This document shows positions 49,045 through 59,527 of a DNA stretch of 64,000 nucleotides, in pieces. Under the pieces are notes generated by a model that searched no databases, was not told where the DNA came from, and saw only the letters and a program-made list of their open reading frames with translations. Origin of the DNA: Saccharomycopsis phalli (Eukaryota > Ascomycota > Saccharomycetes > Ascoideales > Saccharomycopsidaceae); assembly GCA_020342235.1 (NCBI GenBank), contig CP073213.1, positions 1,528,501 to 1,592,500 of the forward strand. The letters run 5' to 3'. The first letter of the stretch is position 1. The number at the start of each line of letters is the position of its first letter. The translations under genes were made by a program, and so were the position numbers.

Positions 49045-51093
49045 ATGTTTCGTACCGCAGCAATCAGGCGGACAAAGTATAATTTTTTTTCCCGGAAAAT
49101 CAATATACTGGCTTTCCATGAGTCTATTTTAAAGGATTTGCCAGAACATCCTGTTGTAGTGGTTGGTGGTGGTCATGCTGGCTGTGAGGCTGCTACCGGG
49201 GCGGCCCGAAGTGGAGCAAAAACCACATTGATCACGCCGTCATTTGATAAGGTGGGTACCTGTTCATGCAATCCATCAATGGGAGGGGTTGGAAAAGGCA
49301 CGTTGCTCCGGGAAATCGACGCCCTAGACGGTATAGCTGCCCGGATTACAGATCTTGCGGGGATCAATTATAGAATACTCAATGCCTCCAGGGGAGCAGC
49401 AGTGTGGGGTCCGAGGGCACAAATAGACCGGAAGTTGTACTTGGAGAATACCCAGAAGATTATTGGAAACTACCCTAATTTAGAGGTCTTGGAGGCTAGC
49501 GTCGAGGACATTATCATTGATACCACCGAGCTGACACTGGCAGACAATAGTGGGAGATTGTACGGCAAGGTGAGAGGTGTGATATTGGGCGACGGCCAGA
49601 TAATAAAGACGTCCAAGGTGGTGATTACCACAGGGACGTTTCTTGGTGGAGAAATCCACATTGGATTGACGGTATATCCATCAGGACGCATCGGCGAGGC
49701 TGCGACGTTTGGAATCAGCAAGACACTCCGTGAAGCTGGGTTCAGATTGGGACGGTTGAAGACTGGTACTCCACCAAGAATGAGTGCAAAGGGCATAGAC
49801 TATCAGAGCCTTGAGGTGGTGCACGGTGACCAGCCGCCTCATCCAATGAGCTATCTCAATGACAGCATAGGCATTGGTGCCGAGAACCAGGTGCCTTGCT
49901 GGGGCACTGAAACCACTCCTGAAATGCATGCGTTGATTCTAAAGAACTTCCACAGATCAGTCCACATTCGTGAGACCATCAAGGGACCAAGATACTGTCC
50001 TTCCATCGAGTCCAAGATCCGAAAGTTCCCAAATAGGGGCTCTCACAGGGTTTGGTTGGAGCCCGAAGGACTTGACTCGGACGTTATTTACCCAAATGGT
50101 ATTTCATGTACGATGCCAGAGGATGTGCAAGAGCAGATGATGAAGCTCATTCCCGGCTTGGAGAACTCCAAGATGCTTCAGCCAGGATACGGTGTTGAGT
50201 ATGACTATGTTGATCCGATTGAGTTGAGCAACACTTTGGAGACTAATTTGGTCCAAGGTCTTTTTCTTGCAGGGCAGATCAACGGGACGACAGGATATGA
50301 AGAAGCAGCGGCCCAGGGATGTGTCGCAGGAATAAATGCAGGACTAAAGTACTTGGAGAAGCCTCCGTTGGTTGTCTCGCGTTCGGAAGGCTATATGGGG
50401 GTTTTAATCGACGATTTGATCACCAAGGGGGTCACGGAGCCTTATCGGATGTTCACGTCTCGCTCCGAGTTCAGATACAGTGTGCGCTCAGATAATGCTG
50501 ATATGCGATTGACGGCCAAAGGAAGAGAGTTGGGTGTTTGCGGAGATGAGCGGTATGCCCGATTCAAGAGTGACATTGCGCAAATGGAGGAGACAATTGA
50601 GCTTCTAAAATCGATAAAGTACAAGTCCTCAGTATGGAAAGCGTACTTTGGGCTGTTGCGGATGAAAGACGGGACCAACAAAGTCAGTGCTTATCGTATG
50701 TTGGGTTACAGGGAGATGACCCCGCAGAGGTTGGATGATTTCTTCTCCAAGTGCCAGCTTCCTAGTCTTTTCAAGAACATACCCGACAGAGTGAAGAATA
50801 AAATCGATGCCGACGCAAAGTACTCTCCGTATATGCCACGGGAACAATCGTTTGTTCGAGCGTTTCAGGCAGACGAGAACTTGCTATTGCCCGAAAAATA
50901 TGACTACTCGCAGGTTCAAGGACTCACCCCAGAAGTCAGTGAGATATTGAACACTGTGCAGCCGTCAACGATAGGCCAAGCTCGAAGAGTGCAAGGGGTC
51001 ACTGCACAGGCGTGCTATGAACTATACCGACTCTCCAAGTTCCTGCAAAGGGACACTTTACAAAGCCCGACTGGTTCTGAGGTACAGTTGTAA
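49045..51093 (+). CDS. MTO1: Mitochondrial tRNA wobble-uridine modification enzyme Mto1 (GidA/MnmG)
   Basis: A 682-residue protein with a basic mitochondrial presequence and the FAD-binding start [20 protein letters not shown], then [20 protein letters not shown] and [20 protein letters not shown], all characteristic of GidA/MnmG. With Mss1 it makes the cmnm5 group at U34 of mitochondrial tRNAs. Only 98 bp separate this start from the divergent CNN1 start. Confidence 0.96.
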   Translation: MFRTAAIRRTKYNFFSRKINILAFHESILKDLPEHPVVVVGGGHAGCEAATGAARSGAKTTLITPSFDKVGTCSCNPSMGGVGKGTLLREIDALDGIAARITDLAGINYRILNASRGAAVWGPRAQIDRKLYLENTQKIIGNYPNLEVLEASVEDIIIDTTELTLADNSGRLYGKVRGVILGDGQIIKTSKVVITTGTFLGGEIHIGLTVYPSGRIGEAATFGISKTLREAGFRLGRLKTGTPPRMSAKGIDYQSLEVVHGDQPPHPMSYLNDSIGIGAENQVPCWGTETTPEMHALILKNFHRSVHIRETIKGPRYCPSIESKIRKFPNRGSHRVWLEPEGLDSDVIYPNGISCTMPEDVQEQMMKLIPGLENSKMLQPGYGVEYDYVDPIELSNTLETNLVQGLFLAGQINGTTGYEEAAAQGCVAGINAGLKYLEKPPLVVSRSEGYMGVLIDDLITKGVTEPYRMFTSRSEFRYSVRSDNADMRLTAKGRELGVCGDERYARFKSDIAQMEETIELLKSIKYKSSVWKAYFGLLRMKDGTNKVSAYRMLGYREMTPQRLDDFFSKCQLPSLFKNIPDRVKNKIDADAKYSPYMPREQSFVRAFQADENLLLPEKYDYSQVQGLTPEVSEILNTVQPSTIGQARRVQGVTAQACYELYRLSKFLQRDTLQSPTGSEVQL

Positions 51094-51133
51094 ATACTAA
51101 TAAATATTGTGTAAATTAAGTTCATCATATGTA

Positions 51134-52764
51134 TTACATAGGACCGTTCTGTCTGTCAGCGGTTCTTGGTTTTGCCTTGATGATGTTGTCAACTCTAAGC
51201 AACACTTCAGCAGCCTCAGTGGCACTGTTGACGACGTGGTACTTCAACTTGTAACTCTCGACTATTCCCAATTCTCTCATGTCGCCAATAGTACCCTTGT
51301 TCAAGTCCAATCCGCTGGTATTCAAGCCATTGTAAATGGCAGTACGCAATTTAGTAATCAACTCGCTGCTGTCGAACCCGGCATTGTCTGCCAATATGAT
51401 AGGCAACTCACGCAACGCCTTGCCAAAGCTTTCAATGGCTAGCGACTTTTTGCCATCGATGTTGGCCGCAACTTGATCCACTGCCTTGGACATGATCATC
51501 TCGGAACAGCCGCCACCAAGAACAGTCTTGGTAGACTTTACAGTTTGCGACAACACACACAAGGCATCGTGCAAAGACCGTTCCGCCTCATCCAACAACT
51601 GGTCGGTGGCACCTCGCAATACAATGGTGCATGCCTCTCCTGCCTTTACCCCTGAAAACCGGGTATACGTATCTTCGCCGATGATGATCTCCTCGATAGT
51701 TTTGCAGTGGCCCAATCTGACCTTTTCTGGGTGATCAAAAGTCGAGACGACCTCTCCACCGGTCACCAAGGCAAGCCGTTCAATGCCGTCAAAGTCGGCA
51801 TGCTCAATGGTGTTGATGTTTGCATCGGTGAACAACTGCTCTGGATAGTCGTAGATCAATTGTCTGTTGACAAAGCAGTTGATGTCAAAGTTCTTGATCT
51901 TGTTAACCTTAGTCTTCATTTTCTCCTTCTCAGACTTTTCCAACTCTGCCAATTTGGCAGCAGAGTTCACCTTGAACTTGGCACCAAAGATTTTGACCTT
52001 GTCTGTATCCATTGAAGTGTTGGCAATCAAGATATTACAATCATGAATTGCCTTTGGCTGGTTGACACCGAACTTCTTACCCAAGATGAACCCATCGTCC
52101 AAGTACGAGTCCGATAATTTCCCACCCACAATCTTCAAGATTTGGATGTGCTCCAAGTTCACGTCGTTCTTCAATCTCAAGACAGCATTAACTGCAAGCT
52201 CCGAAAACTGAGCCTTATCCTGCGACAAAATCTTGGACGATAAGGTGGTCTTGGCGATGTTGACCAAGTCCTCTCTAAATTTTTCTGGATTGCCACTGTG
52301 GTCAATGGCAGAGTTGTTCAACGCCTCGATAGCAACTTTGGAAGCGATTCTGTAGCCTTCAATGATGGTTTGTGGATGGATTTTCTTGTTGATTAATTTT
52401 TCAGCCTCCTTTAATAATTCAGACGCCAACACCGTCACCGAAGTTGTACCGTCTCCAATGTTGTCATCCTGAACTTTGGACAAGTTCACCAACACCTTGG
52501 CGGCAGGATTGTCCAATGGGATCGACTTCAAAATAGTAGCCCCATCGTTGGTAATCAACGAAGTATCAGAAGAGGCAGACTGTAATAACTTGTCCATTCC
52601 CTTTGGACCTAGGGTCGATTTGACCAAGTCACCCACAGCAATTGCTCCAATAAATGCAGAAAGACGAGCATTTTCAGCTCTTTCCTCAGAAACCTGATCT
52701 CCAAAGATATTCACTGACTAGATATTAATAACACTCCAGATCACATGTTAGCCATACTCACCAT
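51134..52764 (-). CDS. CCT2: Cytosolic chaperonin TRiC/CCT subunit beta, ATG-only first exon
   Basis: Exon 2 (51134-52717) plus a first exon consisting only of the ATG (52762-52764). The 44-bp intron has GTGAGT, TATTAAT and CTAG. Splicing gives [20 protein letters not shown], matching the S. cerevisiae start [20 protein letters not shown]; the internal frame alone begins with GTG. The 528-residue protein has [25 protein letters not shown] and ends [19 protein letters not shown] folds actin, tubulin and WD proteins. Confidence 0.96.
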
Positions 52765-52904
52765 TTTGATACCTACTGCGTCGTTGGAAAATCAGAAAAA
52801 ATATCATGGACCATGTCACATGACAATTGCGCAGACATGTGCGTCGGATAACAGATCAATACTGTTATCGCCATCTTTGTTTTGACGATCATTCTCTTTC
52901 CATA

Positions 52905-53942
52905 ATGTCTCTTCCCAACGCTTACGTTACACTTCTTTACTCGGCATCATATCTCCCTGGTGCGTTGGTTCTAGCCAAATCTTTGAGGGACCTGGGGTCC
53001 GTGGCCGGAAAGTTGGTTTGCTTGCTTCCCAACAACCGGGCTGATTTGTTTACCCAACATCAGCTAGATTTACTCTCTGCAGTATATGATGAGCTTTTGG
53101 ATATCGACCTCTTGGACTCTGAGAACTCAACCGACGGAGCAAACTTGAATTTGTTGCTCAAACGCCCGGAGTTGGCTAAGACATTTTCCAAGATCCAAAT
53201 CTATGGACTTCACGCCAAGTTCAACAAGGTGGTCTATTTGGACGCGGACACTTTGATCTTGCAGAACTTGGACCACTTGTTTGATGAAAATGTTAATGAG
53301 GGCGAGATATTCGCGTCTCCAGATTCTGGATGGCCGGACATTTTCAACACCGGCTTGTTTTTGATGAAGCCGTCTTTGAAAGCGTACTCGGGTTTGGTTA
53401 GCGTTCTTCAAGAGAAGTCTGCGTCAAGTAGTTTTGACGGTGCTGACCAAGGGCTATTGAATGAGTTCTATCAAAGTTTTGGTGCCTTTAATAAAGAGGG
53501 GACAAGATCCTGGAGACGATTACCGTTTCTTTACAACGTGACTCCAACTGGACAGTACCAATACAACCCTGCATTCAAGCGGTTCCACGAGGACGTGAAG
53601 GTGTTGCACTTTATTGGAAACACCAAGCCGTGGAATGTTGCAGTGACTCATGGATCTACTAAGGTAGATGATGTTATTGGTGACTCTGATGGGTTCACCA
53701 AGTTATGGTGGAAGACTTTCTACAAGCACTATGGGGAAAACACTGATGTTGGTGCATTGATTTACCGAGGGCCTCAACAGGGTGATTCCAAGTCTGGATT
53801 GTCCGATCTCAGCGGAAACTTTAAGTCGTTACGGGTTGATGAGGATGCTGCTCCTGTGCCAGCGCCGGAGGGAGGTATTATTGAACAAATTTTCCACAAC
53901 CGTGTCAAGGCTGAGAGAACTTTTGGCCCAGACCCGTTTTAG
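52905..53942 (+). CDS. GLG1: Glycogenin (self-glucosylating glycogen initiator)
   Basis: A 345-residue GT8-family protein beginning MSLPNAYVTLLYSASYLPGA. It has the DxD metal site in KVVYLDADTLIL, NTGLFLMKPS, GADQGLLNEFY and HFIGNTKPWN, the standard glycogenin motifs. It primes glycogen synthesis by glucosylating its own Tyr; candidates are the Tyr residues in TGQYQYNPAF. The long C-terminal tail of S. cerevisiae Glg1 is absent. The ATG at 52905 was chosen; the longer frame upstream starts without a good context. Confidence 0.92.
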   Translation: MSLPNAYVTLLYSASYLPGALVLAKSLRDLGSVAGKLVCLLPNNRADLFTQHQLDLLSAVYDELLDIDLLDSENSTDGANLNLLLKRPELAKTFSKIQIYGLHAKFNKVVYLDADTLILQNLDHLFDENVNEGEIFASPDSGWPDIFNTGLFLMKPSLKAYSGLVSVLQEKSASSSFDGADQGLLNEFYQSFGAFNKEGTRSWRRLPFLYNVTPTGQYQYNPAFKRFHEDVKVLHFIGNTKPWNVAVTHGSTKVDDVIGDSDGFTKLWWKTFYKHYGENTDVGALIYRGPQQGDSKSGLSDLSGNFKSLRVDEDAAPVPAPEGGIIEQIFHNRVKAERTFGPDPF

Positions 53943-54065
53943 ATGGCGAGTGCTGGTCCATGACAGAAGGCGAGGACTATGTAGTATTTATTGTGATGAT
54001 GATGATGTGGTTTTTTGTTTAGGTGTTGTTAATTTGCTTAATATTCTCACTTGATTTCTAATGAA
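53943..54065. other. 3' flank of glycogenin gene
   Basis: Short AT-rich 3' region with a GATGATGATGAT run, leading into the tandem repeat. The run has no partner D box. Confidence 0.3.
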
Positions 54066-54199
54066 GATATTATCAGTGTGTAGTATGGTAGAATAATAAG
54101 ATATTATTGGTGAGTGGTATGGTAGAGTAATAAGATATTATCAGTGAGTAGTATGGTAGAATAACAAGGTATTATCGGTGAGTAGTATGGTAGAACATG
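54066..54199. repeat. 34-bp tandem repeat, four copies
   Basis: Copies start at about 54066, 54100, 54134 and 54168. The unit reads GATATTATCAGTGAGTAGTATGGTAGAATAA with few changes between copies. It lies between the glycogenin gene and an LTR. Confidence 0.85.
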
Positions 54200-54237
54200 A
54201 ATGTCCACGATACCATGCAGTGAATATACATACTAGT

Positions 54238-54483
54238 TGTAATATAGTTACTAAAATACGATTTGGGAAATTGCTAAAATATATTCGCTTGACTATTAAA
54301 GAAAAGTCTAATTATTTATACTTTCAAGGCCAATGCTGGATGTAAAGTAGAGCTGCACCAGTGGTGCACTTTACCAACGGAGGAGCCAGACAAGCAACAA
54401 TTCAAGGCAAAGTTCTAATTCTCCAAAGGAATTGAATGACAAACCGATTATAAAAATTAGGCTAAACCGTGTTGTTCATTACA
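54238..54483 (-). mobile_element. Solo LTR, minus orientation
   Basis: In reverse orientation it begins TGTAATGAA and ends CTATATTACA, with the family's TATAAATA...AATAGTCAAGCGAATATATTTTA core. The 5-bp flanks CTAGT (left) and CTGGT (right) agree at four of five positions, fitting an aged target-site duplication. It is 246 bp with no internal region. It looks older than the copy at 61403. Confidence 0.7.
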
Positions 54484-54600
54484 CTGGTTGTGGTGTTGCG
54501 GTGCAATATTCAGCCGTGCCTCGACTACCAACTACAATGCGATATGTTGCATGAATTTATTAATGATATATTTTGACTGCCATGGTGAAAATTGCGCAAA

Positions 54601-55926
54601 CTACCATCTCAAGAGAGCCATCTCGTTACGCAATCTATTGTAGTCAAACAAGTCCTCAATCTGTCCGGTACCAGAAACAGCAATGTCCTTGTCCCACAAG
54701 GCGTGTTGCGCCCATGCGGTGACGTCCTTCACGGAGACACTATCGATATTCTTGTAAATCTCATCGATGGAAGCTCTTCTGTCGTTGACCAAGACCTTGG
54801 AGCCAATATCGTTGGCGACTGCGACGGTGGAGTTCAAAGCAAGCACGAGCTTGGTCTTCAAGAGAGCCTTGGCCTTGACGACTTCGGCTTCGGTGACGTC
54901 GGTGGACAATCTGTTCCATTGTTTCAAGGAGAAGTGCACCAAGTCGTCGATGTTGCCGACGTTGGAAGACTCGGTGTAGAAGCCCCACAACCCGGAGTTG
55001 GCGTAACTCTTGGAGAAGTGCTCAAACGACTCGGCCAAGTGGTGTCCGTGGACAATGTCGGCCAACTTGGAGCCTTGTCTGACGGAGCTTGGCTCGCTGG
55101 AGTTGTAGGTGCCAAACACTTCGGCAGCGACCTTGGCGGTGTAGTAGTCGTCGGACTTGAACGAAGGGCCCTCAACCGCGATGGCAATGTAGGCACGTGG
55201 CAAAGTGTCGTCTCTGAAACGCAAATCGGATCCCAAGAACTTGGATGGCGCCGGTTGTGGAGCAACTCCGTTTGGAAGCGAGATTTTCTTCTCGACCAAC
55301 TCAACCAACTCCTCGTGGTTCACGTTACCTGCACCGACAATCACCGCGTTCGACGACACCGCATGCTTCGAGAGGAAGGAACTGACGTCCGAGGCCTCCA
55401 AGCCGCTGATGGACTCGACGGTTCCCAAGGTTGGCAAGGCCAACGGGGTCTTTTGGAAAGCAGTAGCAGCCAAGTGTTCCAACACAGTTCGCTTTGGGTT
55501 GGCCTCAACCGCTTCGGCCGCGTTGATAGCAGCCTCCTTGCTGGCGTCAAACACAGACGAGCTGAGCTCGTTTTGCGAAAGGTGCTTGGCAATTAAGTCA
55601 ATGACGGCAGACGACTTGGCTACCGAGGTCCCGTAGATTCCAAGGGACTCCTTCTCAACCGAAGCGCCCAAGACGATTCCGTTCTTGGCGGCGGCATCCT
55701 TGCTCCCGTCGACAATGGCCTTGCTCAAAACGCTGGTGACACCATTGTTGTATGGGGTTTCGAATTTGGATCCGGCCCCAAGCCACAACCCAATGGTTGA
55801 CGATTTGGCCAATGGGTTGGACTCAGTAGCAACAGTAAACCCATTAGACAATGAGGTGTACTTGGTTTTATTGCTGGCAGTAGTGAGAAAACGACGCCCA
55901 GTGCTCTTGGCAGAAGAACGAAACAT
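54601..55926 (-). CDS. COR1: Cytochrome bc1 complex core protein 1
   Basis: A 441-residue M16-family protein with a mitochondrial presequence (MFRSSAKSTGRRFLTTAS). The HxxEH zinc motif of processing peptidases is absent, as expected for core protein 1. The end IEDLFDYNRLRNEMALLRW matches the Cor1 tail. It is a matrix-side structural subunit of complex III. The stretch I read had no CTG codon, with TTG dominating Leu, as expected for an abundant protein. Confidence 0.93.
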   Translation of the reverse strand: MFRSSAKSTGRRFLTTASNKTKYTSLSNGFTVATESNPLAKSSTIGLWLGAGSKFETPYNNGVTSVLSKAIVDGSKDAAAKNGIVLGASVEKESLGIYGTSVAKSSAVIDLIAKHLSQNELSSSVFDASKEAAINAAEAVEANPKRTVLEHLAATAFQKTPLALPTLGTVESISGLEASDVSSFLSKHAVSSNAVIVGAGNVNHEELVELVEKKISLPNGVAPQPAPSKFLGSDLRFRDDTLPRAYIAIAVEGPSFKSDDYYTAKVAAEVFGTYNSSEPSSVRQGSKLADIVHGHHLAESFEHFSKSYANSGLWGFYTESSNVGNIDDLVHFSLKQWNRLSTDVTEAEVVKAKALLKTKLVLALNSTVAVANDIGSKVLVNDRRASIDEIYKNIDSVSVKDVTAWAQHALWDKDIAVSGTGQIEDLFDYNRLRNEMALLRW

Positions 55927-55989
55927 TGTGTCAAGTTTGTGGTGTATAAAGTCGACTGGGAAATATAATTTTCAAATGCCTAGCACGAT

Positions 55990-55996
55990 CCAATCA
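55990..55996 (-). promoter_or_regulatory. CCAAT box upstream of COR1
   Basis: CCAATCA lies 64 bp upstream of the COR1 start, a Hap-complex type site at a respiratory gene, parallel to that at NDUFS1. Confidence 0.5.
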
Positions 55997-56096
55997 CAAT
56001 CTACGAATTCGAAATATCATGCTGCGCTCCGGGGCTCCTAATGTGTGTACCAGGGCACATGGTAGCTACACGATCGCACTCAGGTCCATTGATTTA

Positions 56097-57833
56097 TTAT
56101 AAAAAGCAATTTATGTTTCGTAAATACTCATAGTAAAACGCCACAATATTCAAGTGGCTATCAAACTCAATAAACTCATTCACACTGTGAATGCCGTGCA
56201 ATGACTCCTCGTTCATCATCGACCCTGGCAGATACCGGTAGATGTTGTCTGTCAAGTCCCAGTAGTATCTCGTGTCAGTGTTGCCTGTCGACAAGAGCGA
56301 CGTCACAATCACCTCATTATCAATGACATCGGGATACACCACATCCTCGTAGAAATGCCGTAATGTGCCACTGAAAACTTCCCAGGTTTTCCCGGAAGTA
56401 GGGCTGATTGGCGCAGGTTCAAGCGGGGCAGCAAGCGTCAAATTGAAAAACCCAGACGTGGTTGGCAGCTTGATTTCTCTGCCGTGGTAAATCACCCCCA
56501 AGTCAAACTTGTCTGCAATCTCCTTTATATTGCCCAAAATCTTTTCAGCGACCTTCGACACACTACTGCCAACATCAACCCTCGAATTGACCACAATAGA
56601 CACCGACTCGGGCAACGCATTTGCCTTGATGCCCCCGGAAATAATGTCAGTCGCCTGAGAGGTCGTAACCATGTACTTCAACAAGTCGTTCTTCCCTAAA
56701 TATTCAAGCACCACAGCCTTGTCAGCTTCGTTCTTTTGCGAGTTAAGAATACTCTTTCTCAACTTGTCCGGAATATGTGAGGCATGCGACCCCAAACATT
56801 GCAAGAATCCATTGACTGGCGAAAACTCCGGAAGCGTCGACTCAAAGGGAGTGTTTTCTATAAGCGAAATCAATCGACTTGCAATTCCAATTGCAGTATG
56901 GTCTGGAGGAACCGAAGAGTGTCCTCCTGGTGTAGTCAACGAAATGGCAAAATCAACATATCCCTTCTCACTAGTAGGAATGGCCACAACGTAACGATCG
57001 TCGGCCTTGAGAACTCCGGCATTGCCTTCGTCCATAATCGCATAAAAGGCTTTCTTGCCATACTTTTCAAGCAAAAAGTCCGAGATGGTATGGGCACCAA
57101 GAATTCCAGAGGCCTCCTCGTCGAATCCAAATGCAAGGACAATTGATCTTTTGGGGGAAAACTTGTCTTTAACCAAGAGCTCTATAGACTCAAGAAGCCC
57201 AATCAAGAGGTTCTTGCAGTCGGAAGATCCCCGTCCCCAGAGATTTTCGCCGTCATAATGACCAGAATATGGAGGGTGTGTCCATTTATCAGCAGTAGCC
57301 CATTCAACTGGGACTACGTCCTGATGTGCAGCCAATAAAATCGGCTTCAAGCTTTTGTCCGAGCCTTGCCAAGTGTAGACAAGACCGTACTTGTTGACTT
57401 TTTCCAAAGACAAATGCTCGTGGACATTTGGAAAGGCAGTTTCCAAGTAAGCATGGAACTCCTTGAAGCGATCGAAAAACGGGTCATTGAGGTCCAAGTA
57501 CTTGGTCTGGTCATCTACCTCGGTGACAATTTGGACTGCATTGGACAATTTGGCGGCGGAGTCCTTCCGAAAGTTTTCATCGTGCAAAATAGTATCAATA
57601 GCTCCTTTGAACGAGTCAAAGTCGCTGGCAATATATTTTTGACTAAATGGGCAATGTTCTTCGGGATCGTACTGAAAAGCAGCGTCCGACTGGCTCAATG
57701 CCGGGACTAGGTTATAAACATAGTAAACCACGAGCGAAATAAATACCCCAAGGGATAATAATTTGGCCTTTGAATTGTGTGCAATGCCCAATTTATCACT
57801 AGATTTTCTTTTCTCGTCCATTGGGATTAGCAT
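56097..57833 (-). CDS. CPS1: Vacuolar Gly-X carboxypeptidase S, paralogue 1
   Basis: A 578-residue M20 metallopeptidase with one N-terminal TM anchor (about residues 25-42) and a lumenal catalytic domain. Zinc-site residues lie in LLAAHQDVVPVEW, GRGSSDCKN, FDEEASG and DEGNAG. Cps1 is a type II membrane precursor sorted to the vacuole through multivesicular bodies and processed there. It matches S. cerevisiae Cps1 end to end. A second copy lies inverted at 59528-61246, with SOF1 between them; the block at 57189-57398 is almost identical to it. Confidence 0.94.
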   Translation of the reverse strand: MLIPMDEKRKSSDKLGIAHNSKAKLLSLGVFISLVVYYVYNLVPALSQSDAAFQYDPEEHCPFSQKYIASDFDSFKGAIDTILHDENFRKDSAAKLSNAVQIVTEVDDQTKYLDLNDPFFDRFKEFHAYLETAFPNVHEHLSLEKVNKYGLVYTWQGSDKSLKPILLAAHQDVVPVEWATADKWTHPPYSGHYDGENLWGRGSSDCKNLLIGLLESIELLVKDKFSPKRSIVLAFGFDEEASGILGAHTISDFLLEKYGKKAFYAIMDEGNAGVLKADDRYVVAIPTSEKGYVDFAISLTTPGGHSSVPPDHTAIGIASRLISLIENTPFESTLPEFSPVNGFLQCLGSHASHIPDKLRKSILNSQKNEADKAVVLEYLGKNDLLKYMVTTSQATDIISGGIKANALPESVSIVVNSRVDVGSSVSKVAEKILGNIKEIADKFDLGVIYHGREIKLPTTSGFFNLTLAAPLEPAPISPTSGKTWEVFSGTLRHFYEDVVYPDVIDNEVIVTSLLSTGNTDTRYYWDLTDNIYRYLPGSMMNEESLHGIHSVNEFIEFDSHLNIVAFYYEYLRNINCFL

Positions 57834-57973
57834 TGCGGGTGTTTCTCAAAGGAGATGTAGTAAAGAGAAGCGGTATCGTATTTATAAGCACGGCCTTGTG
57901 AATGTATGTATACGAAAGTTGAGCAACCTACCGAATTAGGCTAAGAAATATAGTACATTAAACATAAATAAAA

Positions 57974-59416
57974 CTATTTAAAAGTATTGGCAATAATATG
58001 CTTTTCTCGTTCTGGCTTGAATGGCTTTGAGCCTTGTTTGCTGTGTCGTCTGTCATTTTGTTCCTTTCGCTTAATGCTATCAAGCTGCACCCTTCTGCGA
58101 TCGGAATCCTTCTTGATGCCAATTGGCACATGTCGATGTTTGGAGATTCTTCGGATTTCCGGCATGAACTTAAATTTCTCCTTCAACTTGGCGTCATACT
58201 CCAACTTGTTGCGTTCTCTCGTAGATTTCACATTGGTCCGCTCCCAAGCTACTGCCCGCCATATCCGGATATTACAGTCATCCGAGCCGCTAAAGATAAA
58301 CTTGCTGTCCAATGAGTATTTCACACAGTCCACGTGCTGCATTCGCTTAGTGTGGTACACTTCTCTCGAGTGCCCCTCGTAGTTGTTGAAGATACGAATG
58401 GTTCTATCATACGACCCGGAAACAATCTCTTTTCCGGTTGGCGAGTAGTCCACTGTAGTAACGGCACTAACATGGTCCTTGTAAACGTTTGTACTTCGGC
58501 TCAAGTTTCTCATGTCATAGCCATAGATGTTGCTGTCCTCAGAGCCACACACGAAATTGTACGCTGACAATGGGTTGAACGAAATGGCATTGGTTTTTAA
58601 GGTATTGGCAATCTTTTGCGTCGGCGAGTTGGTTCGAATATCATAAAGGACAACTGAGTTGTCGGTACCTGCTGACGCAAAAATGTCCTTCTCGACATTA
58701 TTGAAGCGCACCGTGATGATATTGTCTGCACCCCAAGTGAGGTTCGATATAGGGTTTGATCGAGTACTGTCCCATAGCTCGATGTTGGTTCCTCCAGTGA
58801 CAAACAAGTTCTTGCTGAAATGGTGGTCAAGCGAGTCGTACGCATTAGTACCCACATATGTCTTGATCAACCCATTGGTATTGACATCCGTCTCATTTGC
58901 ATCGTCTTCCCGTTCGTCTTCCGACTCATAGTCGCTGTCCAGATCCTCAACATCTTCCAACTCCTTCAACTTCTTGGGCTTTCCTCGGAAGTCCTCGTCC
59001 TTCACCGACCACATTTTAATGCTCTTATCGTGACCACAACTGAGCAATTTACCATTTGGTGCCACAATCAAGCCGCTCACACGTCCATAGTGTGCCTTGA
59101 AAGATACAAATTCCTTCCGTGCCTTGACATTCCAGTACTTGATCACACCGTCACCACTTCCCGTGGCAACCTGATTCAAGGTGTTAAAATTGCATGCTAT
59201 AGAGTACACTGCGTCTCTGTGTCCATCGCCCAACTGACCCACAAACGGCTTGGCAAACATCCGTTCCATCTTGGTGGCAGTTAATGCCTTTTGGTACTCT
59301 CTGGCCCGTTCAAAAGGATGCAACGCCGGGTCCAAATTACGAGATACCCGTGTTTCATCTGTGTTTCTCTCCGGGATATAAGTATCACTTGATCGTGATA
59401 TTGTCTTGATCTTCAT
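57974..59416 (-). CDS. SOF1: SSU processome WD40 protein Sof1
   Basis: A 480-residue protein with an N-terminal Sof1-specific segment (MKIKTISRSSDTYIPERNTD), about seven WD40 repeats and a basic C-terminal Sof1 domain containing RAVAWERTNVKSTRERNKLE and HRHVPIGIKK. An acidic insert with DSDYESEDEREDD lies between early blades. Sof1 acts with U3 snoRNA in 18S rRNA maturation. The ATG at 59416 is preferred over an in-frame TTG four codons upstream. Confidence 0.96.
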   Translation of the reverse strand: MKIKTISRSSDTYIPERNTDETRVSRNLDPALHPFERAREYQKALTATKMERMFAKPFVGQLGDGHRDAVYSIACNFNTLNQVATGSGDGVIKYWNVKARKEFVSFKAHYGRVSGLIVAPNGKLLSCGHDKSIKMWSVKDEDFRGKPKKLKELEDVEDLDSDYESEDEREDDANETDVNTNGLIKTYVGTNAYDSLDHHFSKNLFVTGGTNIELWDSTRSNPISNLTWGADNIITVRFNNVEKDIFASAGTDNSVVLYDIRTNSPTQKIANTLKTNAISFNPLSAYNFVCGSEDSNIYGYDMRNLSRSTNVYKDHVSAVTTVDYSPTGKEIVSGSYDRTIRIFNNYEGHSREVYHTKRMQHVDCVKYSLDSKFIFSGSDDCNIRIWRAVAWERTNVKSTRERNKLEYDAKLKEKFKFMPEIRRISKHRHVPIGIKKDSDRRRVQLDSIKRKEQNDRRHSKQGSKPFKPEREKHIIANTFK

Positions 59417-59527
59417 GTTGCAAAGCAAACGATGGTACTAAAATTTTTTTTCTCTAGCTATATCAGACTGCAGAGCCATGCATAGATATACACTTTAGAT
59501 TGGCATTTCATTTACAACAGGGGTGGA

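Noticed and set aside
54601-55596. Long plus-strand ORF antisense to COR1
   Set aside because: It arises from the biased codon use of COR1; the COR1 product is full length and conserved.
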